Positions 49,400 through 57,698 of a DNA stretch of 64,000 nucleotides are shown piece after piece. A program made the position numbers and the translations under genes. Numbering within the stretch: the first letter of the stretch is position 1; every line of letters starts with the position of its first letter. The DNA is from Anaerolineales bacterium UBA5195. Its GTDB lineage: Bacteria; Chloroflexota; Anaerolineae; Anaerolineales; Villigracilaceae. The DNA is taken from NCBI GenBank assembly GCA_002412925.1, contig DHVZ01000109.1, positions 1-64,000 of the forward strand. The letters are read 5' to 3'. The notes beneath the pieces are model-generated. The model worked only from the letters and a program-made list of their open reading frames with translations. It had not been told where the DNA came from and searched no databases.

Positions 49400-50830
49400 T
49401 TACTGATAGGCCTGCAAAAACGTCACCAGGTAGCGCCAGACCCGCCCAACAGACGGGATATACAGCCTTTCGGCAGGCGAGTGCGGGTTTTCAATGGTTA
49501 CACCCAAAGAGATCATCTCCATATTGCCGTAGATTGCGCCAATGATGCCGCATTCCAATCCGGCATGGATCATTTCGACCTTCGGCGCTTTGCCAAACAA
49601 TGCCTGGTAGGTATCCACGCTGCGCTGAAGCAGGACAGATTTGGTGTCCGGCTGCCAGGCCGGGTAGCCTTCACTGTTGTCGACTTCCGCCCCGGCCAGC
49701 AGGGCGATGGCTGAAATGCGCTCGGTCAATTCATCGCGCCGCGTCATCACCGAACTACGCTGGCTGGTAACCACCTTCAGGGCCTCTGCGTCGATCTCGA
49801 TCCGCGCCAGATTGTTGGAGGTTTCGACAAAACCCTCCACGCTGGCCGACATCTCGGCAACGCCGTGCGGCAGGGCCATCAACAGGTGGATGACTTTATC
49901 GGTATCAGACACGATTGTGGCGCGCCCCGCTTCGACGGGGGTCAGCGTCAGCGTGATTCCGCTTTCGGTGGCAGAATACTCATCGTTCAGAACCGACTCA
50001 AACTCCCGGACAGCCTGCTGAATGGCCGGGAGTTTTTCCGCGTCACAGGCAAACGAAACCTCGGCCCCGCGCGAAATGGCATTGTGCGCCGTCCCGCCAT
50101 CGAGATCCATCAGCGCCAGCGGCGTGACTTTGCGGAGGTGCGCCAGCGTGCGCGAAAGCAGTTTGTTGGCGCTGGCGCGATGTTTGTGGATGTCGATGCC
50201 TGAATGACCGCCCTGTAGTCCGCTAATCTTCAGGTGGAAGGCCGCTTTCAGGGCGGGATTCTCAAACGTTAACGGCAGGCGGATACGGGTCTTCATGCCG
50301 CCCGCGCAGCCGATGACGAAGCTACCCTCCTCCTCCGAATCCAGGTTGACCAGGATCTTCCCCCGGATGAATCCCGGCTGCAGGTGATTGGCCCCGCCGA
50401 TGCCAACTTCCTCCTCGACGGTAAAAAGCAGCTCAAGGGCCGGGTGCGCCACGGATTCATCTTCCGCCAGGGCCAGGGCCAGCGCGAGGGCCATGCCGTT
50501 ATCCGCGCCAAGCGTGGTGCGATCGGCATGCAGCCAATCCCCCTCCACAATACAGCGGATTGGGTCCTTGAGAAAATCGTGCGGCGAATCAGGGGTTTTC
50601 TCGCAGACCATGTCCATATGCCCCTGCAAGACAATCACCGGGCCCGATTCATAGCCAGGCGTAGCCGGGACGCGGATGACCAGGTTCCCGTCTGCATCGC
50701 TTTCCCAGGGGAAACCGTGCGCTGCGGCGCGCTCTTGCAGCCAGAGCGAAATTTTGGCCTCGCGCCCGCTCCCGCGAGGAACGGCGGAAAGTTGTTCGAA
50801 AATATTCAAGACCTTCTGGGTTGCATCCAT
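49400..50830 (-). CDS. pepD: Aminoacyl-histidine dipeptidase (M20, PepD)
   Basis: This 476-residue zinc dipeptidase has the metal ligands and catalytic acids of the PepD branch of M20: LQGHMDMVCEK, TTLGADNGMALALAL, FTVEEEVGIGGANHL, and VNLDSEEEGSFVIGCAGG. The dimerisation lid is in the middle (about 190-380). It hydrolyses Xaa-His dipeptides such as carnosine. AAAGGT precedes the ATG. Confidence 0.95.
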   Translation of the reverse strand: MDATQKVLNIFEQLSAVPRGSGREAKISLWLQERAAAHGFPWESDADGNLVIRVPATPGYESGPVIVLQGHMDMVCEKTPDSPHDFLKDPIRCIVEGDWLHADRTTLGADNGMALALALALAEDESVAHPALELLFTVEEEVGIGGANHLQPGFIRGKILVNLDSEEEGSFVIGCAGGMKTRIRLPLTFENPALKAAFHLKISGLQGGHSGIDIHKHRASANKLLSRTLAHLRKVTPLALMDLDGGTAHNAISRGAEVSFACDAEKLPAIQQAVREFESVLNDEYSATESGITLTLTPVEAGRATIVSDTDKVIHLLMALPHGVAEMSASVEGFVETSNNLARIEIDAEALKVVTSQRSSVMTRRDELTERISAIALLAGAEVDNSEGYPAWQPDTKSVLLQRSVDTYQALFGKAPKVEMIHAGLECGIIGAIYGNMEMISLGVTIENPHSPAERLYIPSVGRVWRYLVTFLQAYQ

Positions 50831-50936
50831 GAATGAATTACCTTTGTGGAAAGTTGAATTGAACTTTAGTTTCTGCTAAATATGAGAAGTTCGACAACAT
50901 CAGATTAGACGATTGCTCTTTGGCAAAATAAAGAAC

Positions 50937-51090
50937 ATGGAGAAAAAAAGAGTTCACAAACTGGGACTACCGCTGGAAGAGTTTGCAAAGCTTGGCGAGC
51001 GGCTGGCTTCATTTTACCAAGTTTTGGGCGTTATTTTCGTACCCAAACCAAGATACCAGCGAATAAGCGCCATGTGTAAAAAGTATTTAA
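50937..51090 (+). pseudogene. Decayed N terminus of a transposase
   Basis: One frame reads MEKKRVHKLGLPLEEFAKLG, then continues ERLASFYQ. Beyond that the reading must shift twice to give a run like FWRYFRTQT and then DTSE, followed by a stop codon in place of the expected Tyr. This resembles the start of IS701/IS4-type transposases (FRTxTRDTSEYA...YLxGLL). Nothing of the rest remains. It is a relic, and the 89-codon ORF across it is not a functional gene. Confidence 0.5.
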
Positions 51091-51091
51091 C

Positions 51092-51239
51092 CCAAGTTGC
51101 TACCTTTGCATCGATCAGGAAGATTTTAGGCCAAAAACCCTCACCCTGCCCTCTCCCAACAGGAGAGGGGGAAATCGTCTAGGCAAAAAACCATCAAAAT
51201 TGGGGTGAGGGCGTTTTTCCCTTCAAGGTAGCAACTTGG
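51092..51239. repeat. 148-bp MITE-like element with nested inverted repeats
   Basis: The outer ends are CCAAGTTGCTACCTT (51092-51106) and its exact complement (51225-51239). Inside, AAAAACCCTCACCC faces GGGGTGAGGGCGTTTTT. At the centre is a CCCTCTCC/GGAGAGGG hairpin (51149-51169) of the same family as the one between actC and actD. There is no ORF. Confidence 0.65.
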
Positions 51240-51240
51240 A

Positions 51241-51471
51241 TTATTTATCAGGAAATTCTAAAGCAGATTATTGCTCAATTTGAACCTGCCCAATTATGTG
51301 AATAGTCCTGCTGGCAAAAGTTATTTCACAAATATTAGCAACACAACGAGCAGATTGAATACTATCAGCACAAACGCTCTGAAATCATGCCCAATACCTT
51401 TGCCTCCGCTGAGCCTGCAAGAAGAGTTTGCGGGCGTGGTGGCGCGGGCGGTTATTGAGCTGGCAGGCTGA
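51241..51471 (+). pseudogene. Remnant of a type I restriction specificity subunit (HsdS)
   Basis: The frame from 51271 contains SPAGKSYFTNISNTTSRLNT, then ISTNALKSCPIPLPPLSLQE and EFAGVV. This is the end of a target-recognition domain and the start of the conserved helix of HsdS (…IPLPPLxxQxxI/F). Upstream sequence in another frame (QEILKQIIAQFEPAQL) is a second piece. No hsdM or hsdR is present, and the helix is cut short, so the gene is dead. Confidence 0.6.
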
Positions 51472-51521
51472 GCCTGTCGAAGTGTCAAGTTGCTGTCTGG
51501 GCCGCCTCGTCCTGGTTAAGT

Positions 51522-52100
51522 TCATCTGCGCTCGGCTTTTCGCTGGATGGCCCTCAGCCACAGGATGCGGATGAACCCGCTTCCCAGCGAGATCAAGCGC
51601 CAGTAAAAGGCAAACTTTTTCAGCGTTTCAGGATGGGTGGCCTGGATGCGCGTCTCGGTGGAGCAGCGCACGGTGCCGTTTCCGAGATCGGTGACTACCA
51701 GGTTGGCGGCCACTTTGGCATAATCGGGCTGGTCAAAAGCCAGGAATTCCTGCGGCGAGGCAATCCCTGGGCTTTGGCCGCCGGTCAGTTCCCAAAACTG
51801 GCCGATCAGCCCGAAGACAATTTCCCGGTCGGGAGCTTCCTCCAGGGGGATAAACCCCTCCTCGTAAAGCTGCTTCAAGAAAGGTTGATCGACTCGCTTT
51901 TGTGGGGATAATTTTCCCGTCAACCTGGCTGGCAGCTCCCGGAGGGAAGTCATCCAATGCACCAGGGGAGATAGCTCGGCAGGCCTCAGCTCTTTGAGCG
52001 CTGCAAAGGCCTTTTCCGGCGAGGCCTTGATGACAACCGCATGGACTTCGTTGAAGTCATAAACAGGCAGGTACTTATCTAGCAGCATTTCATTTTTCAT
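51522..52100 (-). CDS. SRPBCC/DUF2867-like protein
   Basis: This 192-residue soluble protein looks like a START/SRPBCC lipid-binding fold of the DUF2867 kind: VYDFNEVHAVVIKASPEKAFAALKEL at the start, then FWELTGG and a late VRCSTETRIQATHPETLKKFAFYWRLI segment ending in a helix. It is the last gene of a five-gene operon and overlaps the preceding gene at ATGA. Proteins of this kind may carry a lipid, which would fit the prenyltransferase in the operon. Confidence 0.65.
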   Translation of the reverse strand: MKNEMLLDKYLPVYDFNEVHAVVIKASPEKAFAALKELRPAELSPLVHWMTSLRELPARLTGKLSPQKRVDQPFLKQLYEEGFIPLEEAPDREIVFGLIGQFWELTGGQSPGIASPQEFLAFDQPDYAKVAANLVVTDLGNGTVRCSTETRIQATHPETLKKFAFYWRLISLGSGFIRILWLRAIQRKAERR

Positions 52101-52456
52101 CGGCTTGCCCCCAGGTTTTTCTGCAGCCCGGGCTCGAAAAGCGCGTAAACGGAACCCGCCGTTACCGCCAGGAAAATGAACAGGGAAATAAAGGCCTGGA
52201 TTTCAGGGAGCGCAAAGACGATTAAGACACCGTAAATCAACCCGGCCAGGTTCGCAGCCACGCAGATTTTGAGCATCCAATCTGCGCGACTGCGCTCGGC
52301 CATGATGTTGAGCAGGCTCAAGTAGACCAGGGCCAGTCCTGTCCCGGCAAACCAGAGCGCTTCCGGGGAAAATTGGTCATAGAACAACGGCGTCAGGGCG
52401 GTATGGACGACCCCGATCAACAAAAGATAGGCCGAAATTTTGTAAAAAAGTTTCAC
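52097..52456 (-). CDS. Small four-helix membrane protein
   Basis: This 119-residue protein has four hydrophobic helices with short loops (about 5-22, 33-52, 61-82 and 88-108). The family is not recognised. It overlaps both neighbours by four bases, so translation is coupled through the operon. Confidence 0.65.
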   Translation of the reverse strand: MKLFYKISAYLLLIGVVHTALTPLFYDQFSPEALWFAGTGLALVYLSLLNIMAERSRADWMLKICVAANLAGLIYGVLIVFALPEIQAFISLFIFLAVTAGSVYALFEPGLQKNLGASR

Positions 52457-52905
52457 GACAACCTCCTTGATGATTTCTTGCCCGGGTGCGTATTTTCGGG
52501 AGATTCTGCCCGCCTGGCGGCCAGCCAGAACAGGAAATAAGCGACCGCCAGGATCGATTCGATAGTTACGGCCGTCAGAATCCCTGAATTTGCAAATCCC
52601 CGCCCAAATTCGACCAAGCCCATCACAGCAAACCCCGCCATATTCACACTGACGGCTAATGCCATCACCTGCCGAGCCGGGGAGTAGGATATTTTCCTTC
52701 CAAAGAACGCCAGGACAGCGAAACCCAGCATCAGCATGGCCGCGCGCCTGGCCAGAAAATCTGCCGAGGCGGTCGTTTCAATCCCAATGTCTTTCAAAAA
52801 AGACCCCGGAGAGAACAATAAGATTACAAACAGGTAGGAATACAGCGCGGCTGTCAGCCAGCTCATAATCTGATAGGTGTTTTGCTTTTCGATGAGCCTA
52901 TACAT
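52453..52905 (-). CDS. Small four-helix membrane protein
   Basis: This 150-residue protein has about four helices (about 14-34, 52-68, 78-98 and 107-128) and a basic, Ser-rich tail. AAGG lies before the ATG at 52905, which overlaps the end of the prenyltransferase gene. No family is recognised. Confidence 0.65.
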   Translation of the reverse strand: MYRLIEKQNTYQIMSWLTAALYSYLFVILLFSPGSFLKDIGIETTASADFLARRAAMLMLGFAVLAFFGRKISYSPARQVMALAVSVNMAGFAVMGLVEFGRGFANSGILTAVTIESILAVAYFLFWLAARRAESPENTHPGKKSSRRLS

Positions 52906-53890
52906 TGGCGATTACCTTTCCCGGGGCGCAAACGGTTGTCGGGACAATTTGCCGGGCAATTTCTGCCAGGGCCTGGCGTTCCGGGGTATTGGGGAAGACC
53001 GCCAAAGCAGTCAGGCCGCGCTGAATAAAACACTCTGCCTCCTGCATGGCTTTTTCTATCGCTCCATTTTGACTGATTGCGGAAAAGAGTCGCTCAGGGC
53101 GCTGAGGATCACCCCTCTCTCGGTTGATGACGGCGCAAATATCTGGGTCTCCCGGGTGCGCTTCAAAATAATAGAGCGTGGGCAGCGTAATAATCCCCTG
53201 GCGCAAATCATTGCCGATGGGTTTGCCCAGAGCAAATTGGTTGCCAATAAAATCGAGGACATCATCCACAATCTGGAAAGCCATCCCGATTTCGTTGCCA
53301 AACTTGCGGGCTGCGGCCGCCCGCTCCTCATCCGCCTGACTGAGGAGCGCCGCTGCGCCGCTTGCCAGTTCGAACAGGGAAGCGGTCTTGGCCTGGATCC
53401 AGCGATAGTAGTCTTCGCGGCAAGTGATGCCTTTTTTGCTGGAAAGTTGGCTAATTTCCTCGCTGACCATGGTCTGCAAGGTTTCTGTGAACAGGCGCAT
53501 GACCGGGAGAGAATTGGCCTGGACGGCCAACTGCGCGGCCACGGCAAAGGCAAAGTCCCCGGTCAGGGTTGTCGCCGCAGAGGACCAATTCGCGTTCAGC
53601 GTCGACCGGCCCCTGCGCAGCACAGCCCCATCGATCAGGTCATCATGCACGAGCGAGGCGGTATGCAGCATCTCGATCGCCGCGGCCAAGCGCAGCAGGG
53701 ACTCCGGTTCAGCCCCGAGCAGGCTGCCAAACAGCAGGGTAATTCTAGGCCGGATGCGTTTCCCGCCCGAGATGACCAACTGGGAGAGCGCCATTGCCAG
53801 GGGAGAGTGATTGTTGTCGATGTGAGCGTAGATCAGCGCATCGATTTGCCGGAGTTGCTCTTCAAGTAAATCTCTGGTTGGGATCATCAT
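52898..53890 (-). CDS. Polyprenyl (trans-isoprenyl) diphosphate synthase
   Basis: This 330-residue all-helical enzyme extends allylic diphosphates with isopentenyl diphosphate. The first Asp-rich motif is LVHDDLIDGA and the second is IVDDVLDFIG. Other family marks are GGKRIRPR, RRGRSTLNANW and GDFAFA. The bulky residues before the first motif (AIEMLHTASLVHDD) suggest a long or medium-chain product, as in quinone side-chain synthesis. This residue-based guess is weak. GGAGG precedes two ATGs (53890 and 53887), and the start overlaps the upstream gene. Confidence 0.9.
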   Translation of the reverse strand: MMIPTRDLLEEQLRQIDALIYAHIDNNHSPLAMALSQLVISGGKRIRPRITLLFGSLLGAEPESLLRLAAAIEMLHTASLVHDDLIDGAVLRRGRSTLNANWSSAATTLTGDFAFAVAAQLAVQANSLPVMRLFTETLQTMVSEEISQLSSKKGITCREDYYRWIQAKTASLFELASGAAALLSQADEERAAAARKFGNEIGMAFQIVDDVLDFIGNQFALGKPIGNDLRQGIITLPTLYYFEAHPGDPDICAVINRERGDPQRPERLFSAISQNGAIEKAMQEAECFIQRGLTALAVFPNTPERQALAEIARQIVPTTVCAPGKVIANV

Positions 53891-54270
53891 GCCTCCGCGC
53901 CGGGCTTGCGCAACGCGCCAATGATCGCCTGGAGATAGATCAGCGCAACTGCCAGGCAAATGCCAAAAATCACCGGCGAAAAACTGGTCGCAAGGAAAAT
54001 TTCTTCTGCTGCGCGCACCGTATAAAACAGCGCGATCAAGATCAGCGTCGTTTTGCCCAGGTTTGTGGTTAGCAAATCGCGCCTGCAAAAAAATGACACG
54101 AACGTGGCAAAGGCAATCATCAACACCACGCCGACATTCAGCATTTGCATCAGTGCCTTGTAATCGGGCAACAGATCGGGCAGCATCTGTATCTGCCAGC
54201 CAAGCCAGATATGGAAAGCCGTGAAAATGCCATTCACGCTGCCGCCAACTAAAAGTAACCGTTTGCTCAT
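53887..54270 (-). CDS. Small four-helix membrane protein, first gene of the operon
   Basis: This 127-residue protein has four helices (about 8-26, 41-62, 72-91 and 97-118). It is the first gene of the five-gene operon and has a GbsR-type operator 78 bases upstream. The family is unknown. Confidence 0.65.
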   Translation of the reverse strand: MSKRLLLVGGSVNGIFTAFHIWLGWQIQMLPDLLPDYKALMQMLNVGVVLMIAFATFVSFFCRRDLLTTNLGKTTLILIALFYTVRAAEEIFLATSFSPVIFGICLAVALIYLQAIIGALRKPGAEA

Positions 54271-54347
54271 TTTTATTTACTCCTCTTGCTCAATTGGGTT
54301 GGGGAAGACAGCCATCTTGTACACTCTTTTTGCGGTTGTATCAGTTG

Positions 54348-54365
54348 TTTCGGAAAAAACCGAAA
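54348..54365. promoter_or_regulatory. Operator TTTCGG-N6-CCGAAA before the membrane/prenyltransferase operon
   Basis: A perfect 6-bp dyad with a 6-base A-rich spacer, 78 bases upstream of the first gene of the operon. The same layout recurs before the regulator gene at 54944. Confidence 0.7.
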
Positions 54366-54389
54366 TAAGAAAGCAAAAAATATAATCCC

Positions 54390-54926
54390 CTACGAATCGG
54401 GGATCGATTTTAAAACCTTGTTCACAATGCCGGTCTTCTTTGCAATGCTCACAATCGTCTTGGTTGGGATTTTCTGGCTTTGTTCGTAAATGGCCGTTGC
54501 AGTTTCGAGTACGTCAAGCATCTCTTTCATTTTCTTTTTGGTCAAGGCCGATTCAGCGTGATCATCGATTTCAGCAACCGCTTCGCGCAGCATGTTCAGG
54601 GTTGGGTCCAACTCGCGGCGTTTGCGCATATCGACGATCACGCGCGCCATTTCCCAAACATCGCCCATGGTTTCGAAATGGTCGGTGCGATCTCCCAGAA
54701 CATGTGCGATTTTGATCAGCCCCCAGTTTTGCAACTCGCGCAGCCCCGCGCTGACGGTTGAGCGCGCCACAGACAGGGTTTCACTGATCTGCTCGGCGTT
54801 GAGCGGTTCGGGCGAGATATACAGCAGGGCATGGATTTGGGCAATCGTCCGATTAATGCCCCAACGTTCGCCCATTTCTCCCCAGTGGATGATAAATTTT
54901 TGCGCAGTTGGTGTCAGTTGAGTCAT
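54390..54926 (-). CDS. GbsR/MarR-family transcriptional regulator
   Basis: This 178-residue winged helix has the GbsR start FIIHWGEMGERWGINRTIAQIHALLYISPEPLNAEQISE, followed by LSVARSTVSAGLRELQNWGLIK and a C-terminal helical dimer domain with GDVWEMARVIVDMRKRREL. It reads in the same direction as the downstream membrane operon. Near-identical dyads lie before itself and before that operon, which indicates autoregulation and control of the operon, normally as a repressor. The ligand is unknown. Confidence 0.9.
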   Translation of the reverse strand: MTQLTPTAQKFIIHWGEMGERWGINRTIAQIHALLYISPEPLNAEQISETLSVARSTVSAGLRELQNWGLIKIAHVLGDRTDHFETMGDVWEMARVIVDMRKRRELDPTLNMLREAVAEIDDHAESALTKKKMKEMLDVLETATAIYEQSQKIPTKTIVSIAKKTGIVNKVLKSIPDS

Positions 54927-54943
54927 ATTTTATCTTTCTGTTG

Positions 54944-54961
54944 TTTCGATTATAACCGAAA
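54944..54961. promoter_or_regulatory. Operator TTTCGA-N6-CCGAAA before the GbsR gene
   Basis: It shares 11 of 12 arm bases with the site at 54348 and has the same 6-base spacing. It lies 18 bases upstream of the regulator ATG. Confidence 0.7.
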
Positions 54962-54988
54962 TGGGCGAAATATACAAGGCTCCGTTAA

Positions 54989-56977
54989 TCAGGAGTTAAT
55001 CACAAAAACGTGTAACTCCTTTGGGCCATGCACGCCGATGGTCAGGGTCATCTCGATATCGGCGGTGCGGCTGGGGCCGGTAACCAATACCGTCGCTGGG
55101 GCCGAGGCCACTTCTGGCAGGCGAATGGCCTGCTCGAGTGAGGGCAAAATGTCCGCTGCGCGCAGGACCGCGAGATGGATTTCAGGCACAAGTGAAGCTG
55201 TCAGCGGACGACCCGCGCCGCCGGGGATGACGAGTGTCCCCGTTTCGGCGATGCCCGCCAGCGCCCCGCTGATGCCAACCGCCAAATCGGGCGCAGAGGT
55301 TTCCACCCGAATCCCGGCTTTCGCCAAATCGACAGCCGTCAGCGCCGGGAGGTTGTCCCAGGTCTCCACCCGGTCGATGCCGCGTTCGCGCAGGAAGGCG
55401 ATCAGTTTTTCGGGGAGTTCATCCGCGTGGAGGTGGTAGACCTGCCCGCCGAGGGCGGTGAGTTCTTCGGTGAATCGTTCAATCAGTGAGTAAACAGGTA
55501 AACTGGTAGACAAGGAAACAGGTACGCCAGGTTTAACCACCTCCCGGTCTATTTGTTCACTTTCTACTTGTTGACGGATACTCCCCCAGCGCTCCCTGAA
55601 CGGCCTTGCCGACGGTTTGGGCAGGTTCTTGCTGAAGCCCCAACCGGTCAAAGCGGGCAGCGGCAAGAACGGGGGCAGCGGGATAGAAGACCAGCCGAGC
55701 ATCCGCTGGCCAACGGCGAACAGGCGCGGGTGCCTGGCAGCCCAACTGTAGCCCCCCAAACCCAGTTTGAGCATCCCCGGAATCCCCACGCCTTCGGATT
55801 TACTCCCTTTGCCTGTCTCCCCGGCCCTGACGCGCAGCAGCAGTTTCGGCAGGTCGATATCCACCGGGCAGGCATCTTTGCAGGCGCCACAGAGCGACGA
55901 GGCCTGGGCCAACTGGGCAAAGTTTTCGCCCAGCAGCCCCGGCGAAACGACTGAGCCAATCGGGCCGGGATACGGAGCAAGTGAACCGTCGGCGCCGAGG
56001 TAGGCATGCCCGCCAATCTCGCGGAAGACCGGGCAGGCATTCAGGCACGCGCCGCAGCGGATGCAAACCAAAGCTTCCCGCAGACTGGAATCGCGCAGTT
56101 GCGAACGGCCATTATCGACGATGACGAGGTGGCGCTGCTGGCCTGCGAGAGGTTGGTGAATCAACTGGGTGTAGACGCTTAGTTTTTGTCCGGTGGCCGA
56201 ACGCGGCAGGAGCGACAGGAAGAGCGCCAGGACGTCGAGGCTGGGCAGCAGGCGTTCCATGCCCATCAGCGCGATGTGAACCGGCGGCAAGGTGGTACAC
56301 ATGCGCCCATTGCCTTCGTTGGTAACCACGGTCAGCGTGCCGGTTTCGGCCACGCCGAAATTGACGCCCGAAATGCCGATATCGGCGGTCAGGAAGACCT
56401 CGCGCAGCACGGCACGGGCGGTGCTGGTCAGGGTGGGGATGTCTTCGGTATAGGGAATGCCCAGTTTTTCGTGAAAGAGTTCGCCCACCTGGTGACGGCG
56501 CAAATGCACCGCCGGGGTGATGATGTGCGCCGGGCGTTCGCCGCGCAACTGGATGATGTATTCGCCCAGGTCGGTCTCGACCACGCGGTGTCCGGCGGCT
56601 TCGAGGGCATGGTTCAGGCCGATTTCCTCGGAGACCATGGATTTCGCCTTGGCAAATAGTAGGGGCGAAGTATGCTTCGCCCCTACTGAATTGGCAATCT
56701 CCAGTACGAGTCTGACGGCTTCAGCCGCATCTCTAGCGTGGTGGACGATGAGGCCGTTTTTTTGCGCGTTGCCGATAAACTGCGCCAGGTATGCGTCCAG
56801 ATGTTCGATCACCTCCGCACGGATGGCGTGGGCCTTCTGGCGGCGCTCGCGCCAATCGGGCAGGGAGGCAAAGGCCGTGATGCGACCTCGAATGCGTTTC
56901 TCGGCATTTGCATCGAGCGCAGCCTGCAAAGGCTGGTCTGCAATTTTCTCGCGGATTTTCTCCCTGAACAGGTTCAT
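54989..56977 (-). CDS. lutB: LutB-LutC fusion: iron-sulfur and LUD-domain lactate oxidation subunit
   Basis: This 662-residue protein has an N-terminal LutB part with the LUD domain (about 60-300; AKSMVSEEIGLNHALEAAGH, GVNFGVAETGTLTVVTNEGN) and two [4Fe-4S] sites, CIRCGACLNACPVFREIGGH and CGACKDACPVDIDLPKLLL. A membrane-side segment with Trp/Pro follows, and a second LUD domain at the C terminus (about 500-662; VGISGALAGIAETGTLVIPG) corresponds to LutC. LutB and LutC are normally separate. The complex oxidises L-lactate to pyruvate. A 30-base palindrome lies inside the first LUD domain. The ribosome site before the chosen ATG is weak. Confidence 0.88.
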   Translation of the reverse strand: MNLFREKIREKIADQPLQAALDANAEKRIRGRITAFASLPDWRERRQKAHAIRAEVIEHLDAYLAQFIGNAQKNGLIVHHARDAAEAVRLVLEIANSVGAKHTSPLLFAKAKSMVSEEIGLNHALEAAGHRVVETDLGEYIIQLRGERPAHIITPAVHLRRHQVGELFHEKLGIPYTEDIPTLTSTARAVLREVFLTADIGISGVNFGVAETGTLTVVTNEGNGRMCTTLPPVHIALMGMERLLPSLDVLALFLSLLPRSATGQKLSVYTQLIHQPLAGQQRHLVIVDNGRSQLRDSSLREALVCIRCGACLNACPVFREIGGHAYLGADGSLAPYPGPIGSVVSPGLLGENFAQLAQASSLCGACKDACPVDIDLPKLLLRVRAGETGKGSKSEGVGIPGMLKLGLGGYSWAARHPRLFAVGQRMLGWSSIPLPPFLPLPALTGWGFSKNLPKPSARPFRERWGSIRQQVESEQIDREVVKPGVPVSLSTSLPVYSLIERFTEELTALGGQVYHLHADELPEKLIAFLRERGIDRVETWDNLPALTAVDLAKAGIRVETSAPDLAVGISGALAGIAETGTLVIPGGAGRPLTASLVPEIHLAVLRAADILPSLEQAIRLPEVASAPATVLVTGPSRTADIEMTLTIGVHGPKELHVFVINS
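56658..56687. repeat. GTAGGGGCGA palindrome inside the lutB coding sequence
   Basis: AGTAGGGGCGAAG (56658-56670) and CTTCGCCCCTACT (56675-56687) are exact complements around a 4-base loop. In frame they encode the SVGAKHTSPL stretch just before AKAKSMVSEE, at a place where LutB proteins normally run straight into the SKSMV motif. The outer ten bases match the intergenic palindrome at 32254. Confidence 0.75.
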
Positions 56978-56978
56978 C

Positions 56979-57689
56979 TTAGTGCATCTTTTTGCCGAGA
57001 TACAAACCGCGTTCATTCAGCCACTTGGGATCGTGGATAACGTCAAGGCCACAGTTCCGGAAAGCCGCCAGATATTCATCCGTGGTGAACAAACCAAGCT
57101 CGTGGCGTTCGTCAAAGCATGTGATACCTTCAGGCGTACCAACCAGATAATGGAACACGAAATAGGATAAAGTGCCATCCTGCCCTGAGAGGTTCATGCG
57201 CGCAATCTTCAGCTCAGGCTGATCAACAAAAGTGGCATGAACGCGGCCGGGGTGCCATTCAGCGGGGGTGAACCAGGGTTCCACAAGGATGACTCCGCCG
57301 GGATTAAGATGTCTCTCCAGATTGGCAACTGCCTGGTTCAGTTTCGGCAGCGTTTTGACATAGCCGATGGAACTAAACAGGCAGGTAATGACATCAAACT
57401 TTCGAGGAAGCTCAAAATCAAGCATATCGCCCTGGTAAAAGGTGATTTCAGGCATTTTTTTCCTGGCCACCTCGAGCATCCGCTCATCCAGGTCGAGGCC
57501 TTCAACCTGGTAGTGCTGACGCAGATAGTTCGTGTGGATGCCAGTTCCACAGGCCACATCCAGTAAGGCCTTCCCGCCAGAGTGGAGGTGTTTTTGAATC
57601 AGTTCATGGACTGACTGGGCTTCGACAGCATAATTCTTGCCGCGGCTCAAATAAATGGTGTCATAAAGTTCGGCTGATTTGCTAAACAT
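56979..57689 (-). CDS. Class I SAM-dependent methyltransferase
   Basis: This 236-residue methyltransferase has motif I LLDVACGTGIHTNYL, the acidic residue at VEGLDLDERML, motif II YQGDMLDFELPRKFDVITC, and LNPGGVILVEPWFTP. The YDTIYLSRGKNY start resembles N-methyltransferases of dideoxyamino sugars (DesVI type) and unassigned relatives. It lies one base before the LutB-LutC gene and nine after lutA, so it belongs to the lut operon. Its substrate there is unknown. Confidence 0.85.
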   Translation of the reverse strand: MFSKSAELYDTIYLSRGKNYAVEAQSVHELIQKHLHSGGKALLDVACGTGIHTNYLRQHYQVEGLDLDERMLEVARKKMPEITFYQGDMLDFELPRKFDVITCLFSSIGYVKTLPKLNQAVANLERHLNPGGVILVEPWFTPAEWHPGRVHATFVDQPELKIARMNLSGQDGTLSYFVFHYLVGTPEGITCFDERHELGLFTTDEYLAAFRNCGLDVIHDPKWLNERGLYLGKKMH

Positions 57690-57698
57690 GGATGCTCC

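Noticed and set aside
50913..51182. 89-codon ORF as a real gene
   Set aside because: Its start matches a transposase only until a frameshift and its end is encoded by a palindromic repeat.
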